From Ignelater luminosus (taxonomy: Eukaryota > Arthropoda > Insecta > Coleoptera > Elateridae): a stretch of 64,000 bases of DNA. Where the stretch lies: assembly GCA_011009095.1 (NCBI GenBank), contig VTPC01090589.1:698206-762205 (forward strand). The letters run 5' to 3'. The position numbers and the translations under genes are program-made. Below the pieces are notes generated by a model that had not been told where the DNA came from, searched no databases, and worked only from the letters and a program-made list of their open reading frames with translations. Below, piece after piece: positions 47,325 to 59,600 of this stretch (its first letter is position 1; each line of letters starts with the position of its first letter).

Positions 47325-49556
47325 ATTGCAATCTAAATGTGACTACTGTTCTCTTTTATTTTCAGTTGGGCCCTTCCTTCCTTCGTCATATGTTTTATTT
47401 TTGTCTTTATCAACATTGCCTTTGTCCTAGTCAAACTAGAAGTAACGTTAACTTTTTTTGTTAAACAGAACTGCTAGACATATTTTTGAAATGGTACCTT
47501 AATATTGCTTGCATTACCAAAACTTTTCAGGATCGAATCAATATTGCAATACTCCAACCTTCTTACTTAATATTACTAATACATTATGTATATGCTGGTA
47601 TCAAGCAACAAATACAAGGTATCAAATACTTTCTTCAAAAGTGTTGCTTAATGCTTGCCATTAGTTCAGAATTGTAAGGACTCCTGAGTGAAGTACTAAG
47701 GAAATGGCTCCATGCAACAAAAAAAATTGATGTCATTTCAGAGTTGTGACCAGTACTCAATAAAAGTACTGGGAGTAACCAGTATCCAGTATCAAACAAT
47801 TGATATTTCACTTACAGTATTAATAAGTACCAGTACTTTTCAATAGTACTTGAAATAGTCAATAAAGTACTGAAAATAAAAAATTTGCAGTATCAGTACC
47901 AGTATAAATACCTACCGCTTAAATTACTTCCAGTATCTCCAACTATTTACAATATTATGATACAAATACTTTTCTAAAAAGGATATACCTACCTTCGATT
48001 TAAAATAAAAATTTTATCGAGTAGATTTTTTGGAAATTGTTTTTTTGCTATTTGAGTGACAAGGTATCCCAGTAAGCACAGTTACATAGCTGATCTGTAT
48101 ATATAACAGAACAACTGTTACTTAGTGCTTTAATGTTATGTAACTGGTAACATACATGGTTTCTGGTTTCTACAATGCCATAAATAACCAGTAGGAACTT
48201 TTACTTTTTAATTTACAAACGGAAAAATATTAAAATTTTACTGTTGGTGATTTTTTTCTGTAAACTTCCGAAGAACCAAAAACTTCAATAAGCATTATGC
48301 TACATAAATAAAAAATTGGTTGAATTTATTAAATTGAATTAAATACAGAGGTGACAGTTAGTAGTACCTTCCATACGCATGTTTCATTCAAGTAGTATGT
48401 GTAATCCATTGCCATTTAAAATGTTTCCTATTCATGTGACTAAATAATAATAAAGGATTAAAATGTTGCTTGTGAGACTGGAGTCTAATTGTTCGTAACA
48501 TGAATTTTGTTATTATTTTTTTACTGTTTTAACAAATTTCAACAACCCTGCATGTTAAACATACTTCAGATTTAAGAAAGGAAAGTTGTAAAATGTCCAG
48601 GGATAGCTTATGATGGAATTTATTGTTCATTGTGCTACTACAGCTGCACTATTAGTTTCAAGAAAATAGGCATGTCTGGTAAATTTTCGTTCTTGCACTA
48701 CAAGGGTTTAAAAATACCATAAATCTTCTTAACTTTCACTTTTTAAGGTGACAATACAAGAAACACTTTTCTTTTTCTAACCAGAGATGGCTTCAGTTTT
48801 TAATATTTAGGAAAATTGTCAAAATTTTCAACTTTCACGGAGCCACTTCGTTTTTTCATTTTTTGTCTTCTTTTAGCCTCACTTATTATCTATTAAAAGG
48901 ATACCCTTTATTTCGGAATCACCCTGTATAGTTTTAAAATGACTAAAAATGATATTAAACAGAAAAATTATTCAAAAATTGTATAAATATACAACCCTTT
49001 TAAAGAGTAGTAGTATATTTGACCAAAGTTTGAAACCGATCATAAAATAAATAAGAAAGATACCGGGGTGTGAAGCTCAGATGTGAAAGATATACACTAT
49101 GGAATTTAGAAGTTTAAATAGTTGTTTAATACCTTTTCTGACGACTATATTCTTCAAATTTTGTATGCATTGACACAATACTTGGAAGAAGGTAGGTACC
49201 CGTAGCATGTGTTTTGATTTTCTTGAAGAAAATCGAGTGTTTCCACAAGTGGTTTCATGATTTTAATGTACTCTTATAAGAATAATATATCATTGTCACT
49301 AAACCTAGATATATGAATAATTTACCACAAACCTCTGATATTTTTTTTAGAAGATAAGACCTTTTGTATGGTATCATGCGTGAAATACCATCTATAATCA
49401 TGCAAGAATAACTTAAATTGTGGTTCAAAGCTTGTTAAATTATCTCCGCTAATCTGGTCTTCTTGCTTTATTTCACAGATTTACTAAAAATCTGACAATT
49501 TTTTATTTCTAAGTTGAGACGTTTTTAATGAATTGTACTTTTCCATATAGCACATG
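47325..49556. other. Gene-free stretch
   Basis: No recognisable coding sequence. 47745-47930 is another AGTAC-rich repeat. An ATCACCCTGTATAG word near 48920 is a CAGGGTG-type repeat end. Confidence 0.5.
47745..47930. repeat. AGTAC-rich repeat related to the 46956-47324 MITE
   Basis: About a dozen AGTACT/AGTAC/CAGTA words in 190 bp, such as AGTACTGGGAGTAACCAGTA and AAGTACCAGTACTTTTCAAT. No clear hAT tips or target duplication. Confidence 0.6.
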
Positions 49557-49920
49557 GACATCCTATGGATGTCCATTGGACGTCCAAATTTCGGCGGATG
49601 GATGTCCAGTGAACGTCCGTTTGTCATAACTTTGGACATTCTATTACTAGACGTAATTTATGCGTAATTTGGACATAGTTCGGACAATTTTTGGACATAA
49701 TTCGGACGATTCTTGAACATACATAATTCGGACGATGTTTGGACATAATCTGGACGACCTTTGGGCATAATCTGGACGCTTTTGGATGACAAATGGAAGT
49801 CCAATTGACGTCCATCAACGGTCGTCCAGTGGACGTCCAAATACGGAAGTCCAATGGATGTCCAATCTACATCTATGGACGCCGGAACGAAATCTGGATG
49901 ACAAATGGACGTCCGGTGCT
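49557..49920. repeat. Compound GGACGTCC palindromic repeat with a 22-bp tandem core
   Basis: The outer parts carry many GGAC(G/A)TCC-type words in both orientations (TGGATGTCCATTGGACGTCC near 49567; CAGTGGACGTCCAAATACGG near 49825), so the two sides are partly inverted. The core 49671-49783 is five tandem copies of a unit like GGACATAATTCGGACGAT plus TTTT (unit starts 49671, 49693, 49715, 49741, 49763; period 22, one unit 26). The small ORFs here are by-products of the repeat. Confidence 0.75.
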
Positions 49921-51333
49921 AAATGGATTGTAGTAGCAATTAAATTAATGGCGCGCGATGCACATCGTAAATGCTCTGGTAAAGATCTAGAGAATTCAGT
50001 AATTATACTTTCTGATTTATATGAATCAGCTACATTGACAAATTCTGGTGACCAAAATAGTTTACCTCCCAAGGGATTCTGCTAGTTTACGTCGATAATA
50101 AACATTTTTTATGAGCTCAAAGTTCGTAATGTGAGCTATTACATGATTTCTTCACATTGTTTTAAGGATTTTTGTCCATAATTCGTGAACGGTAAGATAT
50201 TTTGATTTACTGTCTGCGGCGAAGTTGTAGATCAAATCGAAGAAATAACTCTGCTGAACATATCAATTCAAATACTTACACGTTGGGTTTAAGAAGAAAT
50301 GACTTCAATGTGCATTATGATGGCATCGAAAATGGCAAAAGTTTGCCGTGATTAAGTGCGCAGCATTTAGGGACCATGGATAGAAGCGCTGTGTTTAGGG
50401 ATCGTCAGCCTGTCTACTCATTCACACTTGATCAAATTTTGATCTATAGACGTCCGTCAATAGAGAGTTGCCTTTGCATTTTTTAAAGATATTGAAAAGG
50501 CACTAAGAGATTTTATTCTACTCAAAGATATGTTTACAGAACCAGTAAAACAAATTTTTTATCTTTTCAGACTTAGCCGCTAGAAGTCACAGAAGATTAG
50601 TCCAAATTCACATGTAAAAGTTTTTTCTCGGCAAGGAAAAGATAAGCGAGTCACGCTTGCCGATTTGTTAATAGAAGATCGTCGGGTTTCTCAAGTATCA
50701 AGTATTTACGTTACTGATTGCAATATTTGCAGTACATTTTCGTACTGAGCACTTCAACTCCATGTACAGTACTTTGTTAAAGTAACCAGTAGTACTTTGT
50801 AGACATAATACTGAAAATTTTAGTATCATTACAGCAATTTTAAAAATATTGGTAGTAAAGTACTTAAAGTACCTAAATTACTGATTACAATATTTGCAGT
50901 ACATTTTTGTACTGTTGAGTACCTCAACCCATCTGCGTCGTTTCTAGATTGACCGATATGTTTTAAAAATTTCTTTAGAGTGATATTGTTTTGTTATTAT
51001 CCTGATCTGTTGCACAGTCGGCCAAAAGATGATAGCAGTACAGGCTTTGCTGTAGACATACGTTGTTATCTGCAGCTAATCCTTTGTGTCCTGAAGCAAG
51101 CAGCAATTAGCATTGTTGTCGATAAAGGGTTTCTGGACGATTGGCAGCGAACGTCAATTTCCGTAAAAGCAAAGGCAACACTTTTAAAGGCGCTTTCTTC
51201 GGTGGTGGCAGCATGTAAGCCTGCTAACTGCTTCTGGACACAAGCAATGCTTTTAGTGGTTGAACTGTATAACAATATTGTGCTAATTTCTGAATTTGTT
51301 CAACGTGCTTATAAGAAAATAACATTACTCTAA
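49920..51333 (+). pseudogene. Broken multi-exon coding region, possibly HUWE1-derived
   Basis: Several stretches read like protein in the same orientation but cannot be joined: about 49925-50085 (AIKLMARDAHRKCSGKDLEN), about 50480-50550 (DIEKALRDFILLKDMFTEPV), about 50601-50695 (HVKVFSRQGKDKRVTLADLL) and 50980-51333 (AKATLLKALSSVVAACKPAN, then CFWTQAMLLVVELYNN). Stops and non-coding sequence separate them. Splice-like GTAAGA (50190) and TTTTCAG (about 50570) suggest a genomic duplicate rather than a retrocopy. The last piece aligns by eye to the HUWE1 segment just before its WWE domain (VVE..G.L ... W...LLLIDFYEK). An AGTAC-rich repeat (50690-50935) interrupts it. The coding origin is moderately supported; the HUWE1 link is tentative. 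Confidence 0.4.
50690..50935. repeat. AGTAC-rich repeat with an internal direct duplication
   Basis: TTACTGATTGCAATATTTGC near 50711 recurs as TTACTGATTACAATATTTGC near 50879; both are followed by AGTACATTTT(C/T)GTACTG and end in CTTCAACTCCAT/CCTCAACCCAT. It is related in composition to the repeats at 46956 and 47745 and interrupts the broken coding region. Confidence 0.65.
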
Positions 51334-53638
51334 TTTTAGTTTTGCAATCTACAAATCTATGAAAAAACAAATAGTAGTAAAATAACTGAATGCAGATCAA
51401 TAGAATTTTTACCTATGACGGTTCTTGCTAGCATTGTGACGTCACAAAAATTTTGTTAGGTATTACTAATGGCGGGAAACAAAATTTCCATAAGCTTTAA
51501 TGTAAAATAGGATGAAGGGATGAACATCAATTTGAAATTATAAGAAAAACAAAACCCTTTGTACATATTGTTTTGATTGCAAGTATGAATAAAGTCCTGT
51601 TTATCTAAATATGTTGTACTGTTTGTATAAATTGAACCGGCAAATAAGATAAAACTATTAAAAACTATTAAAAACTTCACACCAATTCATCATTTACAAA
51701 ACGTTTATCATGCAGTACTTTTAAACTGATTTACAGTAATTTAAAAGTTCGTTTTAGTAAAACTAGAAAGATATTAAAAATATACGTAATAATCTTTAAT
51801 ATTAAAGCAATTTCCAAACACTTTTAAACACTTTGAAGTGTTTTAAATTTAAATTAAAAGAGAGTAAGTTTCATTGCATTCCTTATGGGAATCGGTTTCG
51901 CGGGCTTCTGTTATACCTAAGTGCACAGAAAGTAACTACACCTATCTTTTATCTTTGTTTGGGTAAAAGGTCCATAAACGAGACATTCTGACTTACAGCT
52001 GTTCTTATTTCATTATTATCAATTTAACAAAAATCTAAATGTGGGATTATGAAGCATTTATGATCTCATTTTGATATCCTTAATAGTACGATAGTACCTA
52101 CACAAAGAGTTGAGTGTAGAACGATAGACGGAATACTCTGTATATTATTTTACTTCATTTAACATACTGAAGGTTCTTTAATGTGAAATTCTCATGTAAT
52201 AAACAAAAGTAATGTCATTATTGGAATAACTGTATCTCATTTAAGACATTATCAAGTCATTTAATCTAATTTAATATTAATGAATTTTTCAGAATTTCAA
52301 ACATAATTAAGGTATTTGTTAAGGATAAAGAAACTACATGTATGCTACTTAACTGGAGGGGTTTACATTTCATACAGAAGAATTTTTTAGATAACAAAGA
52401 ATAAATTAGAAATATGACTAAACATTTTGATAACTAATTGTAATGTTTCATCACTCATCATAGTGGGTATGTTTAATAATGAGAAAAGATGGACTATTTA
52501 TGTAGCATTCGTGGTAGACAAGGATGTGATTTTCTTAAATTCTAATTATATCACCCGGTTGCCCTACAATGCAGCGTGAAACTTATCCAGTTACTAGTAT
52601 GGTTGATAGGATATTCAAAGGATAATTAATATTAATCAATAAGTAAACATAATCGGAAAATAATTACTTTTATTACTTTCTAATAGCATTGTTGTCAGAT
52701 GTTCGACAATTACTTACATTCAAAACATTATAGATATTCCCATTTTGTTGGACATGGTTGATGACATTTGTTAAAAATTGAAATTTCTTGTACTTTCTAG
52801 TACTTATTAGTTTAGTATTAGTTTATCATTGCTAACTTCTAAAGGATCTAAGAATTTTAATAATAATTTGCTTTTTTTCCTTAATATATTTATAATATGT
52901 ATATTCAATTTCAAGTAATTGCATAAATAAAAAATAATATAAACAACAAACTTAATTATTTTAAAGCTGGTAGTATATTTTGATTTAACTCCTAATAATT
53001 AGTCAGTAAAAAATATATATAATCAGAGATCGCCCAAAATTAAAAAATATATACTTGAATTTTCTACTAACCATCTGGCAACACTGTATAAGGTAAATCA
53101 CACGTTGGTTTCTTTTGTTGCTGGTGTTGGCAGCATTTAAACGCAAAGTTCTCTTTGTGATGGGTGCACAAAGTGCACGGTTAAGATGACAAAAAACAGA
53201 ATATTTGTGACACTAAATTCTTACTTTTAGGTAAATAACTTTTGTTTTAAATTTATTTTTAAAGGAATTATAACCACTTTCAAAGTAATTGAACTTAAGA
53301 CGCATTGTCAAACAGTAGAGGAAGTGTAGAGGAATCTTTTAAATAGTTGTCATATCCCTGGACTCTTGGTCTTTTCAGCGATAGTGTAGTATGACGCAAG
53401 ACACGAGAGAGTTCAGTTAATTTAAAACGTGCTACTTGTTTGATACTATTGAATATGTTGTCTGTAAGTAAGTTCATTATATATTTCAATATATTTAATA
53501 CAATTGATGTAACTGTAAATTTTTTAGGTTGTTTCCTGTTTTGATGAGAAAAAGCAATTCAAAATGCGATTTAGGTTTTCTAAAAAATTAGGAGCATCTT
53601 AGCGAGGGCTTTAACTGGTTATTGATTAAATAGTAAGA
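51334..53638. other. Gene-free stretch upstream of the mitochondrial carrier gene
   Basis: No recognisable coding sequence. A 14-bp palindrome, TTGTGACGTCACAA, with a CRE-type core lies at 51434-51447. The promoter and 5' UTR of the carrier gene should lie in about 53100-53638, but no core element can be assigned. Confidence 0.5.
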
Positions 53639-56600
53639 ATGATGAAGAATCGATCAGCATCTCATTCTGCGGGTTCCAACAGAGGACTTGCAGTATTTAA
53701 CAATATTAAATACAAGCATCTTTTAGCTGGAGTCTCTGGGGGTGCTATATCCACATTAATATTGCATCCACTTGATCTACTGAAGATTAGGTTTGCAGGT
53801 AAGCAGGTTTTTTTCTAAATATTTTTGTTTAACAATTGAAATTTGTAACTAGTATTGATATAATAACAGATATTATTTGTTAAAACATGTGCATTTTATT
53901 AATAGCATTTTAATTTGATATTAATTTATAAGTGTTTAAATAGTTACTGTAGTGTTCGGGTTAATGTTTTAATATTAAACATAATTTTTGTTTACATATT
54001 TTTGTCGGGCTTTTCTTTTATGCAAATTTAATTTACAATACATAGGTAAACCAAAAGTTATAATTGTTCGTAGATATTTTTGTTGGTTGTTATTTTTAGC
54101 ACCTGTATGTATTTGCTTTTGCCAAAAAGATATAACTAGAGAAAATGTTTAAGATACAATTATAGAAATATTTAAACAAAGTTGGTGTGATATTGACTAT
54201 GGAGAATGTACATCTTATGAAATATAAACACATTAACACTTTACTAAACAAATTAGAAATACAAATACAAACCGTTTTTTTTTCATGGTCATGATAATAA
54301 TTACAAGCTTAAATAGTAGCAAATAATAAACAAACTTATGAAATTATGTCTGATAATTTCGTTAGAGGAGTATTGCAATATTGAACTGATTATTACCAGT
54401 TTTAACAAAGCATACTTGATAACAAAAGTCACACATAAACTGGTAAAGCAACAGTTAATAGTTTTTTGCCCTTTTGATAAAAAAGAAAATTTGTTTGGAA
54501 TTTAGTAATGATTAACATTTTTATCTTTTTTTTTTATTAAGAATAAAAATTAATCATTCTGTTGCAATTTCAATTATAAAATACTATAATTTTTGTTTGC
54601 ACAATTTTTTTTATGCTTGAAATATTAAGGTATGTGATAAGCGGTATTACAATTTTTAAATTCTTGAGTTGATAGTTCTGCTATTATGTATAATGTAGCT
54701 GATTATTATTAGTCTGTTTATTTCTTGTTATTTAATGATTCATTTAGTTTAACATATGTTCTTGAATTTCTCTTGTTTGATATAAATGTGACGTTGAATG
54801 TTTATTAATTTGTAAACAAATGGAATTGTGTCATATTTACAAATCTTGTTTTCTGTTTTATGTAACCAAAAAGTCATAATTAAAACAGATGTATTTTTCG
54901 TAATAAAAAAATAAAAATAAACAGTTCTGATAGCACTTGTGTGAATATACATGCATTCTTAGCATAAAAACAAACTTTGTAGAGCAAAAACTATCCTCAT
55001 AATAATTCTTTTAAGTTGCAGTTATCTGCTGATCTATTAATTGTTTTTAAAGCTGATACTTAAAGAAATCTTGCAACTCGTAAGAGATACGAAGTCAGTT
55101 AAATTAGAAAAAACTACCTACAGTTGCTCAAAGTGAAACTCGGACGCTGTTATGAAAATGTATAATTATTAATAAATTAAAAAATAATATTACAATAAAT
55201 TGAAATAAAGTAGATACTCTATTAAATGGCAGTTTACTGTATACATTTAATAAAAGAAAAATCAATAAATTCAAAAAATAATTAATTCTAAATTAAATAC
55301 AAACTTAATATCAAAATAAAACTCGGACAATCACAGAAATTATAATTAAAACTTATATAACAATCAATTATTTTAAAATCAATACTTTGTGGGAAGGCCT
55401 TTACTCTTTTTGACACTTTCTAATCTTTTGGGCATTGATCTAACTATTTTCTCACATAAGGCAGGAGGTTTCTTTTTCCATTCTTCAAGAACTACTCTTT
55501 TTAGGTCTGTTCTTGAAGAAATAGTGTGTTTCCGCACCTGTGTTTTCAAATAGCTCCATAGATTTTCTATAGCAATAATATCAGGAGACTGTGGAGGTGT
55601 TTCCAAGACATGCAGGCAATTATAAAGCAACCAAGACCGTATTTTATAAGCCTTATGTTTTGGATCGTTGTCCTGATAAAAATAAAAATCACTGATTCCT
55701 AATTTTTGTACGCTTTCGTGAAGATTCTTTTTTAAAATTGCTAAATACACGTCCTTATTCATTATTCCATCAATTATTTGTAATTTTCCAGGACCAGCAG
55801 CTGACATGCAGGTCCATACCATTACCTATCCTCCACCATGTTTGACGGTCGGCTTTAAATTCTGCCGCCGCAACTCTTCATTTGCTTTCCTCCAGATGTA
55901 GGTGCTACTGTCAGACCCAAAAATATTAATTTTACTTTCATCAGTGAATAACACCCGATTCCAAAAGGAAAAATCTTTATTTGAGTGCTCCTTAGCAAAC
56001 TTCAATCTTTTAATTCTATTTGTTTTACTAATGTATGGCTGTTTTCGGACAACTCGTCCATTAAATTCATGTTTCCTTAAAATAATCCTTATAGTTTTGG
56101 GGTGTGCTTTTTTACCAAGATATTTTTCTACTTCGACCGCCAGTTTGGGAGCACTCAATTTCGGATTTTTTGTTATTTGGCTTATGATCCATCTTTCGTC
56201 CGCTTCATTAAATATTTTTCACGCACTCTTTTTTGGTTTATTTGCTTATGATATCACGAACTGTAGAATGACTACGATCAACTATTTCTCCAATTTCCCT
56301 AACTGTTTTACCCTTATTGTGATGCTTCAGAACCAATTCTCTTAGTTAGATAGACGTTTGACCACGTTGTCTTCCCATTTTTGTAAAACTACACTAATAT
56401 AGACAGTTTGTAGTAGAAACCAAATTTGAACTAAAATTTTCAACATTATCGAAAATGTGCCGTGCACGCCGGCTAGATAAGATAAGCTATCGAAACCGTC
56501 CGAGTTTCATTTTGATGTTAAATTTGCTATCATTTCTTTGATATTCTATAATGATTATGACTAAAGAAAATTAATTTTGTTATTTTCAAAAAAATCTAAT

Positions 56601-59600
56601 GCTGGCTCCTTTATTGATCCACAAGTATGATAATTTTATTTCTCAGGCAAAATCTTTGTTGTAATTTTTAGAGAAAATCTATTTATATTTAATTGTCCGA
56701 TTTTCACGTTGAGCAACTGTATTTTGGTAATTTGGCTTACTAGCTATTCACCTAAAACAAAAATATTCAACTTTTTTTAAACCAAATATCTCTATAACAA
56801 TATACTTTTCTCTAATTTTATAGACTTCATATTTCTTGTGGGTTACAAAACCACTTCAATGTATTGACTTTAGAAGAATAATTTCAGGACCTGCAGGAAT
56901 GAAGCTGAAACTATTGATTTTTAGCAGTTTGCCTATTTATAACATGATCAATTAAGAAAATGAAAAATGAATTAACCATTTGTTACTAAAAGTTATATCA
57001 TATATAGTCGAGCCTTAATAACTCAGACCTCTTGATTAGTTGTAGTCTTGATTACTTAACAAATTTTGTATATTGGAAATGTTTACCTGGGCTTTTTTTT
57101 TTTGTTCATAATCAGTAATGATATAGATAATCTTTGCAACATAACCTCAAATATGAATATTAAGAAAACTGTAACAGATCAAACACTGATGATTTAAAGA
57201 AAAAGCAAGTACAAAGTCGAAATCATTTTGAGTGGAACAATGAAATCTGATAGTTTGCAACAATTTCTTACCATTACAAGTTGCTAGATCTATGTTAACT
57301 CCGACAAGATAATTTCCAACAAGTATCATAATTCACCAGATGATAGAAGCAGATAGAAGATGATGATACTGAAACAGAAATAATGCTACTGAGGTTTTTT
57401 AACACCAAAAAAATGCATAAAAGTATTCAAATATGTTCGGAATGTGCCCTTCATTAATTTCATTGTCTTTCATTATTCACCTCTTTGTTAATTTACCAGT
57501 GACGTTACGATACATTTTACCGTTAACGCATGAATTCTGGAACTTGCCCTTTCTGATCACTTTAAGTCTTGAGTTAGCTTATTATATGGGGTATAACTGA
57601 ATTGTTTGGCCAAACTTCCGAAATGTGTTGATTGATAAACAATGAAAAATGTTTTCATAAACATGTGCCTAGAATGCTCTCTTAAAAAGTTACAGCGATC
57701 TTAATATCAGAACAAGCTGACAGTAAGATTTTTATTGAAAATACTTTATCAAATGTAACTATGCTCAAGCTAGATGTTAATTTTTGCTTTTTTTTGTTAA
57801 TGTCTTGCTTGGTGTCTAAAGTGGAAATTTTATAAGTGACTGCCAAAAAGTTTGCACCAAATGGGAAAAATTTTTTTTTTTGGTATTTTTGAAAAACCTT
57901 CTGCACCAATAATTTGTGCCTGTCCAGAAATCAAAAGCAAGCCACTATGATCTACCACGCTATTTCTTGTTAGTGTCAAAATTGAAGATCATCAATATTT
58001 TCGAAAGTATCAATGTTTTTGATGAAATTTTAATATAGTGTGATAGTGTCATCAAATAAGCTGCCTGGTACTTTTTCTTGGCACATTTTGGAAAAGGGTA
58101 GAATTAAAATTAAGGTTACATGTTTCTCATTTTAGAGTACTAGGTTTTGGTATGGCATGCTGCAGTAACAAATTCACACACACACACACTGTTGCTAGTT
58201 TCTTTTTATTCCATCTAAATTGGAGTCTTTAAAAGTGTAATGTCAAAAAATCCCAAATTCTAATAAAACATTTTAAATTAAATAATAACTATTTAAATCA
58301 TTGGATTGGTAGATCAAGACCATTAGATTTTTTTTCTATGGAGTCATCTAAGAAGTATACTATTTATTCCATATTAATTCCTACAGTGGAAATTCTTTGC
58401 AATTGCTTTCAAGTCATTCACAATACAATAATGCTACAACATTATAAGGCTCGTGTCACTGTTCAAGGAAACCATTTCAAATATTTACTGTAAGCAGAGA
58501 ATGTTGGATAACTTGCTGCAATAAAATTGCTGTAACTCTTTACGGGGATATTTTTGGGGTACATGCATATATTCTTTGAAGTCCTTGAAGTTTGGCGAAG
58601 TAATTCAGTTACACCCTGTAGAATGTCATTTGAGTTTGTAATCTTAAAGGTGGTGTAAAGTAATTTGACAAAACTATTCAACCTCTAATCAAGGTCTAAG
58701 TTGCTTCTTACATTTTTGCAAAATATGACGGACATCTTTACATAGTAGACGCTTCTGTATTAAGGACATTCTTCTAGGTCTCAAAATGTTGAAATCCATT
58801 AGTTTTTAGCTCTTCATAGCGGACACCTCTAATTACCAACATTTCTTTCTGGCATGGATGCTAACCATTATAGAGAGGTTTCACTGTATTTTGTTGACGT
58901 TTGTTAGACATGATTAGCAGAAATGCAAAAATAATTGTATATGATCAGTGTTAATCATTATTTAAGTCCAGCTAAAGTCGTACTATCAATTTACAGTTAA
59001 AATAATTCAGTTTTGAACTTGAGATTAACAAGTTTTTGACGTGATCAGTAAATATTGTCACAGAAAAGACGCATTTGTATATGTATAAATACGAATAGTG
59101 TTAATCTAATTAAACAAATGTAATAATATTTTGTTAAAATTATTATTTTTCATAATTGACAGGTTGTGACGCAAATGATAAATAAACATATTCAGTCGTT
59201 TCTTCTTATTTTGTTTACAGCAACGTAGATGAGTATTTTTTGCTTTTTTAAAGGTATCCATGCATTTTCCCAATAATTAAATTAAAATGTAATTGTAAGG
59301 AAAAATAAATTATTTTATTCGTAATGTTGTATCACATACAATTGCTTATTTGCAGTCTTACTTTATTTTTTATTTGTTATCTGAGATTGCAATAATATTC
59401 TTGTTAAGAGAAAACTTTCAATACTTGACAAAAACATTTGTACTGTATGACTGTTTGCACCAACTTACTACAAGTTCCTTGTATACTGAGTGTGGAGTTT
59501 CAAACCCATACATAGGACAATGCATGGCGATTCAGATTTTTTTGTTCCTGCTCCCCAAATGAACCTACAGGAGAGGTAATGGTATCATTCAATTGGGTAG

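Noticed and set aside
55902..56345. 147-codon plus-strand ORF in Tc1 copy 2
   Set aside because: Antisense of the transposase; a matching antisense ORF occurs in copy 1 for the same reason.
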